Positions 1 to 13,548 of a DNA stretch of 64,000 bases are shown here, in pieces (position 1 is the first letter of the stretch; the number at the start of each line of letters is the position of its first letter). The notes beneath the pieces are model-generated. The model saw nothing but the letters and a program-made list of their open reading frames with translations, searched no databases and was not told the origin of the DNA. Source of the DNA: Hypericum androsaemum (lineage: Eukaryota; Streptophyta; Magnoliopsida; Malpighiales; Hypericaceae); the NCBI GenBank assembly GCA_963995505.1, contig OZ023184.1:17854228-17918227 (forward strand), read 5' to 3'. Both the position numbers and the translations under genes were made by a program.

Positions 1-3000
1 TCTCTATTCAGAGTCGAACATAACAATATAGTCCGGCTCTAGCCCGGTTCATTTACCCCACTACATCAATAATGCCCTTTTTCGATTATACACCAAAACC
101 CAACTCCCTGACTTCCTTCCTCCCCCCCTCCTCCTGAGTCTGTCAAGGGACCCTATTTATTATGGCATTGCGAACTCACGAATTCTGATGGCCCCTGAAA
201 GCTATATAACACATGAAAATGAACCCACAAGCCAATAACTGGGGAAGGGTATACATCCGCACGGGGGAGACAAGCTTGGTTCTTTGACGGATACTTTTAA
301 CAGGTTAGACCAGCGATTGGTTGAAAAAAAGGGGAGAGTTTGAAACCCAGAAATATAAATGCGTGAACATTATTGTACACATGCAAAGCACATAATTATA
401 TTGTGATGCATTTTTTTAGTTTATATACCGGTATCCAAATTTAAGCCGAGTAAGACCTTTCACAAGAAAACAGATGGATAAAATAAAACACGTGCGAACA
501 GCAGTTATGACCTAATGACTAATGAGAGAGCCATCCTCAGAATTTAGAATGCATGTGATGAAATTTTGAAGAAGTACAAAGCGAAGCACTGTTCCAAATT
601 CGAATGAAGAGGAATATAATATTGTAATGCGCCTGAATCAAGGAGGAATTATTATATAAACAATTTTCAAAAGACTGCCAGCAAGTACAAAGGCAACTAA
701 GTACTATATCTTTATTAATCAAAATAAGCGAAAATGGAGGAGAATATCAGATGAGAAGAATAAAATCAGATTTTTAACATATGATGCTCAAAGTTCAGAA
801 AACTAGCACTCTGAAGATAACTCTTCTAATGATATCTTTTCTATTCGTAAGAATTCAACTCAAAAAATTCTTACGAAAATCTAACTCCCTTCATTTTTGT
901 AAAATAAAGTAATTTTAGGTGCACAAAAGAATGCTAAAAATCCTGTAGTATTATCTTGGTGTTAAATTATCAGCTTAAAGCATATCCAAGCACGTGAATG
1001 CAAGCCGTCATTTTAACATATAAATGGACAATAGTGGCTGTAGCACATCACAAGAATCATTGGACTTTTCCTTTTGCAGTAAGTTAAACCCAATAATATA
1101 AGAAGGTCAGGCAGAATCCAATTAAGCACAGCAAATAAAGAGAATTAATAAAGGGCCTTAGTTAGAAAGCTTAGTGTACTTTCAAGTTTCAAGAATTAAA
1201 TAACCACTTCCTAATCTCAGAAACACGATGCAGCAACAAGGCTGCCACCACCCATGACCTCTTACCGTGCGCATGTGGAAAACATTTAACAGCTTTTCCT
1301 CTCAGGAGATACTTGTTAAAGCGATTATGCATGTTGTCATATCATGTCAAATGCAATCCCGAAGCTCGAGTACTATACAATCACGTAAGTCAGAAGTACC
1401 ATATGCTCATCAGGTTACTCTAATGTGCAGCTGGAGAAGATTTCCTACATTTCCTAATGTCACGCGGTTGATAATAGTGGCATGTGAAATTCTCGTCCAT
1501 CTAAGCAACAGACCTGGAATAACATTCCCAACTACTAGAATTTGAAGTCTGGTATAACATTCCCAACTACTTGGTGTAAGCGACTTTGCAAACGCAATAA
1601 CGTGAAGTAAACTAGAGAAGAGGTAAATGTCAAAAGATCACAAGATAAAAATGTGAAACAATTTTAGGCTTAACTAGGCTAAGAAAGTTCAACTTCCAAT
1701 TAAAACATGCTTCAAGTTTCATGGCAGGATCACGTAAAACCACCGGAAAGCAAATGCTAGAGAACCTTTCAAAAAAAAAAACAAATACTAGAGCAAAAAT
1801 ATAAAGAATTTGAGGCACCAATTTATAGCACTCACTTAGATGAACAAGCATGCTGACCACCTATTTCCAACTTCAAGAGAAATCATAAAATGCTCCCAAT
1901 TTGGAAAACCATTACCTAAACAAAGTTTCTAACTAAGAGTTCATAGGATAGGTATATGAACCACATTGCTTGTTGCACCAAATATGAAGTGAATTTTAAT
2001 TCTTAGCATAAAACTTTTTCAATCAAAAAACTAGGCGAACATCATTGACGAGTACATGAAAAGTTTCATATGATAACTTAAAATTATATTTCTAGAAGGA
2101 ACCTTAACACGGCTATCCAGCAACTTGAACAAACACACAACATACGTGAATTGACACCTAAATATAAAATTAGATCATTCATAGAAGCAAATGAATCATA
2201 TAATCAAGCAATTCTTCCCCCAAAATGGTTGAACATATGGAAAAGGTTTAGGTTGACTAAAATTCGATTAACATTGGAGTTGAGAGTAGCCATAATCAAT
2301 TAAACGTACATCGTATGACAATAATTATTGACATCCACAGTTTCTCATTCCATTCACTTAGGTGCCATGCTTATACGCCAATACAGTTATTCTTATTAAC
2401 TCGAGGTTTTTGGTATTTACCCAGTATTGCTAAAAGGCAAGAACCTTTTGACCATGTGTATTCTACCGCTAAAACACAATAATCCATAAGCGTGGATTGT
2501 TCCACAACCACGCCTATCCTATATTTTCTTAGACGTCCCTAAGCCCAAAACATAGTTCCCATGGAGCCAATACACCAAAACAATCTGCTTAGTTACTTCC
2601 AAAAAAGAAAAATCTGCCTAGTTAAAAAACTGACGCAGTCAGCAAGAAAGCTAGGAGCTTTCACCCACGTCCCCGTAAATCCAAGCTTATTAGAGAGGGA
2701 ATATTAACAGACTCTCTCTGCACACGAAACTATCAAACTACTGTTCACCCCGTCGTCAGTTCTTCTGAAACGTCTAATTCAGAATCTCTGAGACAAAAAG
2801 GCTGGCTGGTTCTTGAATTGCTACCCAAGCCTCTCATTTCTCTCTGACGCAAAAACAAAAGGGGGACGCCACAGAATCATGAAACGTGTGGGGAAGGAAA
2901 AAAGAAAGGAAAAAAAACCCAGTTGGAGCTGAACCGAAGTGTGTATGTTTAGTACTCGTCGGACTGAGGAAAGAGAGAAAAAGGGTCATATTGCAACTGT

Positions 3001-3267
3001 TGTTGTCTAGTCCATCATTGCTGCAACCTTACCCTCTCCAGAATAAACTCCACCTCTCTTCCCTTCTCTCTCGGTCACATGTATAAAAGACCACGCCACA
3101 TCTGGTTACTATTATAATGTTAACCTAAATACCCAAATCAAAGGTAGCCTAGGGTTTCTGGGTTTTCAACGGTGGATTATTATTAGTTAGGCATAAACGC
3201 GGGAGGGAATTTCTCGCATTTTCTAAATAATAAAATAAAAATAGAGCCGGTGATATTAAAAACTGAC
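1..3267 (-). other. KNOX intron 3 (incomplete)
   Basis: AT-rich sequence downstream of the exon 3 donor (GTCAGT at 3262-3267, minus strand). I looked on the minus strand for the ELK segment and the WFINQRKRHWK homeodomain motif and saw neither. It is best read as a long third intron of more than 3.2 kb. The short open frames inside it have no recognisable similarity. Confidence 0.6.
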
Positions 3268-4318
3268 CGGAAGGGGTTCTCATGGAGGCGCCGATGCACA
3301 GATTTCGCAGCTGGACCTCCACCTTGCTCAAGAACCTCGACGCTTCGTCGAACGGCTTCTCGAGATCCGACTTATACTTCACCAACACGTCGCAGTACGT
3401 TTCCTGTACATACGAGGATTATATAGACTGACTTACCATTGAAGAACGAAAGGAAAACAAAAACAAAAAAAAAAGCGATCTTCAAAACGACGCTGTATGT
3501 GAAAAGAAGAGGTGAACGAGAACCATGAACTCGTCGAGCTCCGGGTCAGGTCCATAACACGTGGACAAAACGGCGGCGTCACGCTTGTAGAGCTCCTCCT
3601 CTCGCCGGATTTCGTCTAGTAAAGACGCCATCTCCGGCGGCGCCCCAACCTTTCAATAATAAAAAAAGAAAGAAAAAAAATCAGTCGAGAAAAGTCGAAT
3701 AATCCCGAGCAAGCAAGAAAAACGAAGGAAATAACGAAATTTTTTAGATAAAATTATATTAAATAAGAGAAACTCAATCCTTTGAGCTTCTCGAAGCTGT
3801 GTTGTTTCTTCTTTAATTTTTACTCTTTTATTTTTTTTATCCCGAGGAAATAAGAGATTAAATCAATAATAACGCGATTAGAAGTTCAGAAGTGAAATAA
3901 CCTTCTGGCAGTCGATATACGCGTCGAGGAGGCGAGGGTAACGAGGATGGGAAGCGATTCTGGCCTTGATCGAACCGGACACGTCATCATCCCTCGGATT
4001 ATTATAATTATTATTGTTATTATTATGATTATAATCGGAGCAACTATAGTAATAGTTACAGTGATCGGAGTTATCCTCCCCCTGGTGGCGAGGCGGCGCG
4101 TGGTGAGGGGGGGGAGTGGAGGAGGCAGCGGCGGAGAGGAGGTCGTCGGATCCGAAGATCGGGAACGACCGGTCAGCGGCGGAGACGACCGCAGGCATCA
4201 TCAGGTAACCGCCGTTGGCGTACTCGGAGGGGAGGATCGGGTAGGGCTCCGGAGAGAGCAGGGCCTTGTCGGAGTACTCCGCCGCAGTCGGGTGGTAACC
4301 GCCGTACATTCCATCCAT
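3268..4318 (-). CDS. Class I KNOX homeobox protein, 5' exons (partial)
   Basis: Homeodomain transcription factor of the KNOTTED1-like class I family (meristem maintenance, nuclear). Three exons read on the minus strand: 3902-4318, 3524-3649 and 3268-3403, giving about 226 residues. Exon 1 starts at the ATG at 4318 and ends in DCQK. Exon 2 encodes VGAPPEMASLLDEIRREEE, the classic KNOX1 motif. Exon 3 encodes ETYCDVLVKYKSDLEKPFDE, the start of KNOX2. Junctions have GT/AG signals and phases 0, 0 and 1 agree. The KNOX2 wording is closest, from memory, to the KNAT2/KNAT6 branch rather than STM or BP. Exon 1 carries a low-complexity Asn run near residues 100-110. The ELK and homeobox exons were not found between 1 and 3267, so the gene continues past the left edge or is truncated. 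Confidence 0.9.
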
Positions 4319-4498
4319 TTGCTGCCACTGTTGTAGAGAGAGGGGGGGTTAATTAAGGGAAGATAATTTTCGTGATTAGTAGGGCGCTTAAGTAGTTAAT
4401 TACATAGAGAAAAGGGAGAATGAAAGGTAAAGTGGAACTGGAGAGAGAGAGGAGGGGAGAAGAGGTTAAGGCGGTTAGTTCTGTGGTTGATACTGATG

Positions 4499-4512
4499 GT
4501 TATATATATACA
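4499..4512 (-). promoter_or_regulatory. Putative TATA box of the KNOX gene
   Basis: On the minus strand GTGTATATATATAAC lies about 180 bp before the ATG at 4318. A CT-rich leader (4441-4475) sits between them, typical of plant 5' UTRs. Position and sequence support a core promoter; the start site is inferred. Confidence 0.5.
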
Positions 4513-4519
4513 CGAGAGG

Positions 4520-7500
4520 GAGAGATTGTTTTTTTTCCCTAACGGGAGAATGGTATTGTTGTTTTAGTTTCTGGTATTCTTAGTTACTATAGTACTCTAC
4601 AATGCGCGGTTTTTTGAATAATGTATTTTATTTTTAAAATGTTTGAACTCAACACATAATTAAAAGTAATGGAGGATTAACAATTAATATTATCGAGTAT
4701 CGTTCAATTTTAAGTTTCTTGATTGTCGGTGACATGGGTATTAAAATATTAAGACTACTCTTCGTTGTGACATGCTACAACCAAGTCATCAATAAATAAT
4801 TAATATTTTTCTCATCTATGCACAACTCAATTCAACTAAATATTTTTCTATTTACAGTGGCGACCTAGTACAAGCTAGATTACCAAATAAATAATTAATT
4901 TTTCTCATCCATATATTATTTACTACTAATTTTTGTTCATATATAAATGTAATAAATATACGAAAATAATACTTTCTTAATTATAACACGGAAAAAATTA
5001 TAATAAAGGAACAAAATTAAGATTATAAAAGTTGCAACACAAAATTAGAAAGAAATAAATCAAGCTACAAATATATACGCTAGATGATAAATTACAAATA
5101 CAAAAGATACAAATTAGAGAATTTTAGATTGTGTATTAAAATATGTCAATATTTAACCCTATTTATAGAGATTTGAAAACTACGAATTTTTATATTATTT
5201 ATTTTTAGTTTTGTTAAAAATAATTTTAATTTTTATAACCACTCAAATAATATCCGAAAAATTTATTAAACGAAGAACATTGTGCCAAGTGTTATTAAAT
5301 TAAATTAAAAAAGAAAAAAAATAAATAACTCTTGCCCGAGCCGCGTGTCAAAGGCGGACGACAGCCTCTCAACCCCATGGTTCATTTTAGTTTTATTTTT
5401 TTTTCTTTCTTTGACCTTGTGGAACAAAGTCACCATTAAGAGTGGTCTAAGAGACTGTTCATTTTATTGCCCATTCTCTATTTAGAGTAGGGATGCAGAA
5501 ATACTCATACCTTGAGGGTCGGACGCTACCCTTATTCTACGGGTCTAAGGTATGTTGACTTTGACTGGGTCTATTGTTTAGAACTATTGTATGTGAATTC
5601 CGCTTAAAAATCATCCGTCCGTCGACCAGTCCGAATATATACTTCAGCAGAAATTACACAAAGGTTGCGGTCGTTTTGAGAATTTTAACAACTTGATGTT
5701 TGGAATTGGAGTGGGCGGGGAGGGAAGAGATGTGTGAGTTGGACTTGGCACATGCGCTATTCCTCTTCCCATTATCTATTTATTTTTTGTTTTGTTTTGC
5801 ATCTGGGGTTTATTTCTTCTCAAGGATATAATTGTAGCCGTATTTATGTCCCCACTTATTTTCGGTATAATAATATATTTTCGGTACTCACGTGATTATT
5901 CCATTACGAAATACGGAACTAGTAGAATGGGTAATTTAATATGTAGCGAGTATATTGTATTCCAAGTGCCTTCTCTAAGTATGCTCTAACAATTTTCTTT
6001 GATTATTTTGTGTCGGATGTTCTGTTGAGATCTTCTCTCGATGTATATATTTGAAGGACTTAAAATGGGTTAGCTTGTTCCGATATATCCATTATGTACT
6101 GCATTCGTTAATGAATAAAAGATGTAATCAGGAAACTAATCCCCTATAAGTCATCTAAATATACGTCAAATACTTTAACAAAAAACCGAGCTTGCCCCAA
6201 TATATCTATTTTATGCCTTCTTCGTTGACGATTTGCTAATTGGAGTAACCTCTTAGGCTCTTACATGTTTCTAACTTCAATTGATTACATGAGTTGGGAC
6301 CCAATCAATTCGGTTCCAGTTCAGGCAATGGCCATCTTGATCTGCTCATCTTATCTAAAATGACCTCTCGTTTTCACGACTTTCTTTACTACATCTACGA
6401 GTAAGATTCATCCACAGTTAAGTATTGTTAGACTTATAAAGAGAAAGGCTCACTCAACAATGCATATTTTATTCACAAAGTTTGAATAACACGGAGGGAC
6501 TCGTAGATTATCTAAATCTCTTAACATTTGGATCGATTAGTGTTAACTAGGAATGGCAGTGATAACTGATTAGGTAATTGTCTATCTCAAAGGTGATGCC
6601 TCGATATGTATCAGTGGTGAAGATCCACGAGAACTAACCTGTCAATGCTTGCCTAATAATGGCGATACCTTCATCTTTCTCTTTTTTACAAGAGAGGTTT
6701 AATTTCTTTCAATGGCAACTGTGAAAGCTCACTTCACTTTTAATTTTCGAGAAAAATATTCTCTTTTCCATTTGGCTTTATTTTGCTTCCGGGTATATTT
6801 GCTCTCTAAAAATGAATCCTAGTTAGCTAGCTTAACCCAAATTGGTTTAATGTGAGTCGAAACGAGAATAACTATTATAGTATCATTGGTTAAGACACGG
6901 CTGTGGATATATACATGAATCTGATATTGATCGGAACATACATAAAACTCTTTATCGATTTTTTTAAAAACAAAGTCTGACCATTAATCAGAATGTATAC
7001 CTTATCATTTTTCTTGTCAATCCCGGAGAATGGCCCAACTAGTGGCCAATGATGATGATCATGGATGTCTATTCACCCGGTTAGACCGGCTTATCTACAC
7101 AACATGTAGTCAATATTGTTGATCACCAGTTAATTGATCAAATCAGTCTGCTCAACTAGATGGACTATTCGGTACAGTTCATTTGAAATATTTTTTTGAG
7201 TTTGATTAAATTAAAAAGTAATTAAATTATAATTTTGTACGTAATTAATTCTGCAATAAAATTAAAGGATATTTTGAAATATTTTACATTTCAATACTAA
7301 CTATGTAATATATAATAAAATATTTAAGCAACATATGGTCTGACCAATAGTTTAATCAGATGAATCGAAAACGAAAATTTTCTAAGTTGCCTCCCGATCT
7401 GGTTTTTAATCATTGATCTTTCATACACATTATGTTATTATTTTAAGTTGGACATGAAAATCTACTTGCTTACTTTACTTCTTCATAGAAAAACGAATTG

Positions 7501-10500
7501 AATTATTTTGAGGGCGCTTAGTTATGTGGGGAATATGTCAAGTGCTAGTCCATTATTGAAACAATAGTAGCGAAGGGCGAGATACTGGTACTTACTTAAA
7601 TTGAGACCTTTTGTTAAGGTATTGAGAACACCACTTCGCTTTGCATCGTTGTGCTCCAATAGAGAAGCTCCCGGTTATTATTTTTTGTGAAGTGAAGCGC
7701 CCTATTATTACTGAAAAACAGAAAATGTTACAATGGTCATTCTACGAATATAATTTATTATATTTAATAATTATGATTTTACTAAATAATAATCTTATAA
7801 TATATCTTGCGAGGTTCACTTTCTTTCTCTCTGCTAAGTGTTGTAAAATTAATTGTCCTAATATTGCCACAGAGTATAGAAGCTAACCGCAAAATTATTC
7901 CAATATTATCAATTATTATTAAAAAAATCACCGTAAAATTATTCTAAACAAACAATACATACTTTAAAGTTGTAAGAGGTTTGGTTTGTTAAATAGAGGC
8001 CAGCCTAGAATTTGCAATTTTTCAATGTCTAGTCCCCCAGGTTTTAAGCATTTGACATTAGCTTTATACCCGTCAACCGGAAAAGATATTATTACACATT
8101 GGGATCCAGAGAAATAATGACTTTTTTTTTGAAAAAAAGTGATACGATAATTTTAATATGCCTCCTCAAACAAAATCTCTATGTCTAATTTATTGGTTGG
8201 TCAATTTTTTCAAATCTATAAACAAAATCATCATACTCGCAACCAGCGTTTAATAAGCTCAACACACATCATCAAACAAAACTTATCAGACCGAAATATG
8301 CACGAGCTTTGACTTCATCAATGTGCCACATGATCAATCAACTCTAATATCATGTCAGAATATCTGTATCTAACTCAAAACTGTAAGACAATGAGCAAAT
8401 ATATTTTTCACACTTATAAATAGCCACCACACTTTTTCACACTCATAAATAAGTCTCCCACACTCACAATTAATGATGTAGTAATCTCAACAAAATTAAT
8501 TAAGAATATCGAGTTCGAGACAGAAAATACAATTGCATTAAAATTCGATAAAAATATTTTATTCTTACTAATTTGAATTAGTCTATTTGGTGAAAAGATC
8601 AAAGAAAAATTTCATGTAGCTTTAAATAGCTTGTCAAATGATCTGAATTTTCAACAAGCTTTGCATAAATATGTAACGAAACTACTTCTTAATATTATAA
8701 GGAATGCAATCATAATGACTGTTATTAAGAAGTACTATATCGCTTTCCAGCTTTCCATTTCTGGCAAATGCAACCAGATTAATTAAACTCGTGAAGTCTA
8801 TGCTGTTTTTGGAATTTCGGACACACATGCAATGATTCACAATTAACCAAACATTTAATATTGCAACTAGCTGCTAGCAGCGGACATTAACTATATAGTC
8901 TAGCCACCCCAATCACTTTTACCAATTAATAAGGAACGATTGTTTGAGCTTAATGAGATACGTCAAATTTGAAATATAAGAACATAGCTTTATACCTCAA
9001 AAAAAAAGAACATAGCTTTATTAAAATTTGGAAAAAATAATTTAAAAACTCGAATCTATATTAGTTAGAGTTTTTTTTTCCTGCCAACTCCGTAAATCCA
9101 CCTACAAAGAACACGACTAAAGAACCCCACCATCATGAAGCCGATTCCATTGGACAACAATATTCTTCGCTTTACTATTTTGAATATGATTGGTAAAGCT
9201 TGCCGGGAAAAAGCAAATCTAAGCTGCAACTTGCACGAAAATAAGAGGGCCTTTTCCGAGGATAAAGAAAATTAGATTGTTATAGGATAATAAAAGGGTA
9301 GTCAGTTGAGTTTTTAATTAGAATCTCTACACTTCGGGAAATTAAAATATGGTTATTGATAACTATTTAAATCAATCAAGAAGTCTGTTTAACAAATTAG
9401 ATAAAAAAATTATTCTATTTTAATCAAAATATAATTCGAGTTGTCGAGAATTTAAGAATAATTAATTAAGTTAAACATTGTATACCATACGTTTTGGACA
9501 AACACTACGTAACGCAAGAAAATATTCTATTATTAACTATTAAGGGAATAATTTTCTAACAAATTGTTCTATACAAAACAGACAGGCTAGGGATATGTTT
9601 GTATCTCAAAGGGTTGTTTATTAGGAAAATAATTTTGTTGCACGTGGAAGTCCAGTATAATTTTTTTTTAATGTTTAAGGTGTGAGTGAGAAGGAACAAT
9701 TTATTAGAAAATTTATTACTAGAGTTTTCTTCCAATTTGTTACCTAAACCTCACCATCCACCTTCATCCTGCTAAATCGTTAAAATTTTCGTATTGATTT
9801 TGGTGTTTCTTCATAATTTAAAATTATTAATTTATAAACTTGAAATTTTGACTAGATATAAGATTGCATAACTCTTGCTTCAACCGAGAGACTCTAATTT
9901 TTTGTTTGGTTCCACGGTTTGAACAAAACAGGACAAGAATTTTTTTCCAAACCTATGTTTGGCGCAGGAAATAGACGGGACAAAATTGAAAATTTGTCTG
10001 AACCTACTACCAAATTATTGTCCCATTTATTTCCATGGGACGGACAATACTGTCAAAGGACAGAAATTTCTTGTGATATAATTTTATCATATCACCCTAA
10101 ACTCTTTCTTTTTTTAATTTTACCCAAGTTTAACACAATTATTTAGGTTTCATATTCAAAATTGTTTAATTTGAATTCAAATATTTTAATATTTATATAC
10201 TCATTTAATTTTTCTAAATTTTATATTTTGGATACAAATCCATAAAAAAATATAAACCGGTTAATTCAGATATTTGATTAATACATACATATTTACCATA
10301 CTTTTATTTTAATGAGGCATTCGTATAAGAGAACTCAATACACGACTCCATTGTACATTGTACATGTACCAAGAATTCTTAATAATACTTATTCATTTGC
10401 AAAAAAAATACATATTTGTCAAATCATGTGATAATATATTAAAAATATTCTTAATGTAACTGCAATGATCCCAATTTGTAAGCATTTTTTTTGAAAAATT

Positions 10501-11260
10501 TAGTTTTCATATTGATTTTTTATGCAAGGATTTCGTATTTATATTATAATTTTTTTTAATGTAACTGAGATAATCAATTTTGCTCGAATTAATGAATATT
10601 CTCTTTTGTTGTCATAAAGGACAATTTTGTCTAAAATTTTAGACTGAACTGTTATACGTACCAAATAGAGAACTGGATTAAATCTTCAATCATATACTAA
10701 AGTTACCAAACAGAGGATATGACAACTAGAACAACCAAGCATGTCCATTACTCTTCTGTCATATATATTTAGTCCTCTCAAGGATACATACCAAACACGG
10801 CCTAAATACTTGATATAGAGACATTCGATAGATTAATCTAAATTTGAGTCGTGTAAGATTTTTGAATGATGACATAGCCCTCACAAAAAGTATTAAGCAT
10901 TGATGTGTTCTTAATAACTTGAACTCAAGACTTTTTGGTTAAATTAGACCAGTCTAGTATCAAATATCGAGTATCAAGTGGTGTTTGTTATCTTCACAAC
11001 CTCATTTGGTGCTTCCTTCAAAGATTCCAATATAATAAACACGTACAAAAGCGCGGGGATAAAGATACTTAATTCGTTCCAGTATTAAATTGAACAAATG
11101 CAATCAGGAATATTTTTCTTGTTCCAAGTTACCCATATTCGTGGTGTTTAAAGGGAATATTTTTGTAAATATTTTCTTCTGAAAAGTGTTTTTCCTCTAT
11201 AATTTATTGAAAGGTAGTTTTACTCTATAACTTTTTGATTTGTACTCTTTGGTATCAGGG
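4520..11260. other. Gene-poor AT-rich intergenic DNA
   Basis: No frame here shows a recognisable domain or a plausible multi-exon gene. It includes a hAT-like left end near 5488, listed separately. The stretch 9895-10805 begins TTGTTTGGTTCC and ends in the roughly inverted ACCAAACACGG, so it may be an old MITE, but no target duplication is clear. Confidence 0.5.
5488..5600. repeat. hAT-like element left end (fragment)
   Basis: Starts TAGGGATGCAG and continues with GGGTC/GGGTA-rich sequence, including GGTATGTTGACTTTGACTGGG. That string also occurs at about 29667, inside the hAT element at 29634-30608. No matching right end or target duplication was found, so only a terminal fragment is supported. 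Confidence 0.4.
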
Positions 11261-11269
11261 AGATTGGAT

Positions 11270-11440
11270 TGGGTGCTGCCTATAATAGTGTTGGCAGTAC
11301 CAGCCGAACAAAAATTATGATACTATAAACGGTACCACTAAAGGCAGCATTATGTACTATTAAACGTTAAATGGTACCAATAAATATAATATATTGTATC
11401 ATTAAATGCAAAATAGTGTACCACTAAACGCAACATGGTG
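11270..11440. repeat. Degenerate ~20-24 bp tandem repeats
   Basis: About six imperfect units of the type GTACCACTAAACGCAACATG follow one another (TACCACTAAAGG, TACTATTAAACG, TACCAATAAATA, TATCATTAAATG, TACCACTAAACG). Origin unknown. Confidence 0.5.
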
Positions 11441-11836
11441 GGGCCAGACAGAGCTTTGCCTTGGAGTGGCAAGACGAGGCTCTTCAAGAGGAATTATCTG
11501 TTGAGGCGTGGAGACTTGCGATTGCGATGAGTTTCTCTTGGGAGGAAGACACCTCAAATATTCTCCATGCGATCAAGACTGCTGCTTGTGGTATTGATCA
11601 ATTTTGGTCTTTCGACCATCCGTAACTTATCTGTGTGCCTGTTAGTTACGTCTGGCCTGCCCTATGTTTGGTGTATTATCGGGTCTTTCTTTTGACTTTA
11701 GGGCTTTTTAGCTTTGAATTTTTTGGTGACACTTTGGTATTTGTACTCAGATACTGTAGTTCGTGTCGATAGGTGTAATCTAGTACCTATGGAGTAGTCC
11801 CTTTGATGTACACTTTGGTGGATTACAATACTTCAC
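11441..11836 (+). mobile_element. Possible LINE 3'-terminal fragment
   Basis: GC-richer than its surroundings. It ends in TTCACTAATCAAAAAAA, like the 3' ends of plant L1-type LINEs. No reverse transcriptase motif remains, so the call rests on the tail and texture only. Confidence 0.3.
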
Positions 11837-12288
11837 TAATCAAAAAAATAGTTTTGCTTTCCAACTCCACATTATTTTCTAAGAAAAGTATCATATATTC
11901 GTATTTTTATTTAACGGACTTATTTCAAATGAGTTGATACGAACTATAAAGGATGATAAAAGTTCTCATCACCAAATTTTAATACAATCGTAGTTATATG
12001 AGTCGAATTCATTGCTTCCAACTCATTACTGGTTAGTCTACGTAAGAATCCAATAACTTGTTCCAGAGATGGGGGGGGCACAAAGAAAAGAAAAACAATG
12101 ACGATAAGTAATTTACGGAGAGAGAGGCTTTTCCTTTGAACGCTATACAGATAGAGACTTGAGCTTTGGAATTTGGATCTGACCATAAACTGGGCCGGAC
12201 TGGCTTGTTTTCAACTGACAGGTAGTGTGCATCTGAGTTTTAAGGTCAGCATATACCTTCTTCTATTCTCAACGTGGAATTAAATTAA

Positions 12289-13548
12289 GGGCAAATTACT
12301 TTTAGGTCTTTGGAGTATGGTCTTCTTTTTCTTAAGATTTCTAAGTTTACAAAATCTATTATGCCGTCTCCTATCTTTAATTTTAGAAATTTTCGGGTCC
12401 CTCACTGACGTCATCAATCATTTTTTTCTTTTTTCGTCATGAAAATGACCAAAATGTCCTTAAACAAAAATAAAAAATTTACATTCTTCAACATCTTGAA
12501 CACCAAAAATACCAACTAAAAATAATATCAAATTAACAAAAATCCAACAAGAACACCAAGAACTTGCACGCTAAATAACATCAAGAATCTGTACACTAGG
12601 ATAGAAAACTCACTAATCGAGTGAAATCCCATTGGAAAACAGTCTGAAACCCATTAATTTTATCTAAATAACATCGAGATAAAACCCATATTTTAATCCA
12701 AATGTATAAGAGACGAAACCCATCAAACCAGACGAAACCCATTATTTTTAATCCAATTGGAAACCAGACAAAACCCATTAATTTAACCTCTCAAACGACG
12801 AAGCTGCTTTCTTCCTGGCTGTCGTGTCGTCTTCAACCTCTCACCCCGGTGTTGAAGTTGAGGTCAACCCAAAACCTCTCACTCCGACGGGTTAAACCAA
12901 GGTGGGCGGTACTTCTGGAGGTGGCTCGCCACATTCTCGCGTTCTCAGATGGGCCACCGCGTCCACAAACCGCTTGTACAGCTGCAGGGTCCACACCAAA
13001 CGCGACCGCTTCAGCGGCCTCGCCGCCGCCGGGCCCGGACCCCATCTCTGACGAGTCCGCCCCTAACTCCGCCAAGCTGTTCGCGCCCGCCACGGGAGTC
13101 ATCGGCGCCGGCGCCGGCACCGACACCGGCTGGTGGCGGATATTGTTGGCCCATCTCCGGCGACGGCCCTCAGGTTACTGATTTCAAAGGCGACGGCGAG
13201 ATCGTCCGGGGAACGAGAGAAATCTGTTTTCGACGTGTTAGTAATTTAGTTTGATGCTCTAATTTAGTTTACAGATTCTTGATGTCATTTAGTATACAGA
13301 TTCTTGTTAATTTGATTTTGTTTTTGGTTAATATTTTTGGCGTTCAAGAGGTTTAAGAAGGTAAGTTTTTTGTTTAAGGGTATTTTGGTCATTTCTATAA
13401 CAAAAAAAGAAAAAATGACTGATGCCGTCAGCGAGGGACTCGAGAAGTTTCTAAAATCAAACACGTGGAACGGCATAATAGATTTTCTAAACTTAGGGAC
13501 CACAGGGGTAAAGAGACCATGTCCCAAGGACCTGAGAGTAATTTACTC
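12289..13548. mobile_element. Mutator-like element A, long TIR, captured GC-rich fragment
   Basis: Begins GGGCAAATTACT and ends with the inverse AGTAATTTACTC. It is flanked by a perfect 9-bp target duplication TTAAATTAA (12280-12288 and 13549-13557). The terminal inverted repeats run about 290-310 bp (to ~12600, and from ~13258). The right arm has a 'GGGTATTTTGGTCATTTC' segment and the left arm its inverse, shared with elements B-E. The interior (about 12780-13230) is much more GC-rich than the window and carries open frames on both strands, for example 12833-13126 minus, rich in Ala, Pro and Gly. This looks like captured host coding or leader sequence; the donor is not recognised. No transposase, so non-autonomous. 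Confidence 0.85.

Noticed and set aside
3947..4336. Plus-strand open frame of 129 codons
   Set aside because: It is the antisense of KNOX exon 1; isoleucine runs are the mirror of the Asn-rich codons.
12702..13254. Overlapping GC-rich frames on both strands of element A as a new gene
   Set aside because: They lie wholly between transposon arms, begin partly in arm sequence and have no recognised domain; treated as captured cargo.
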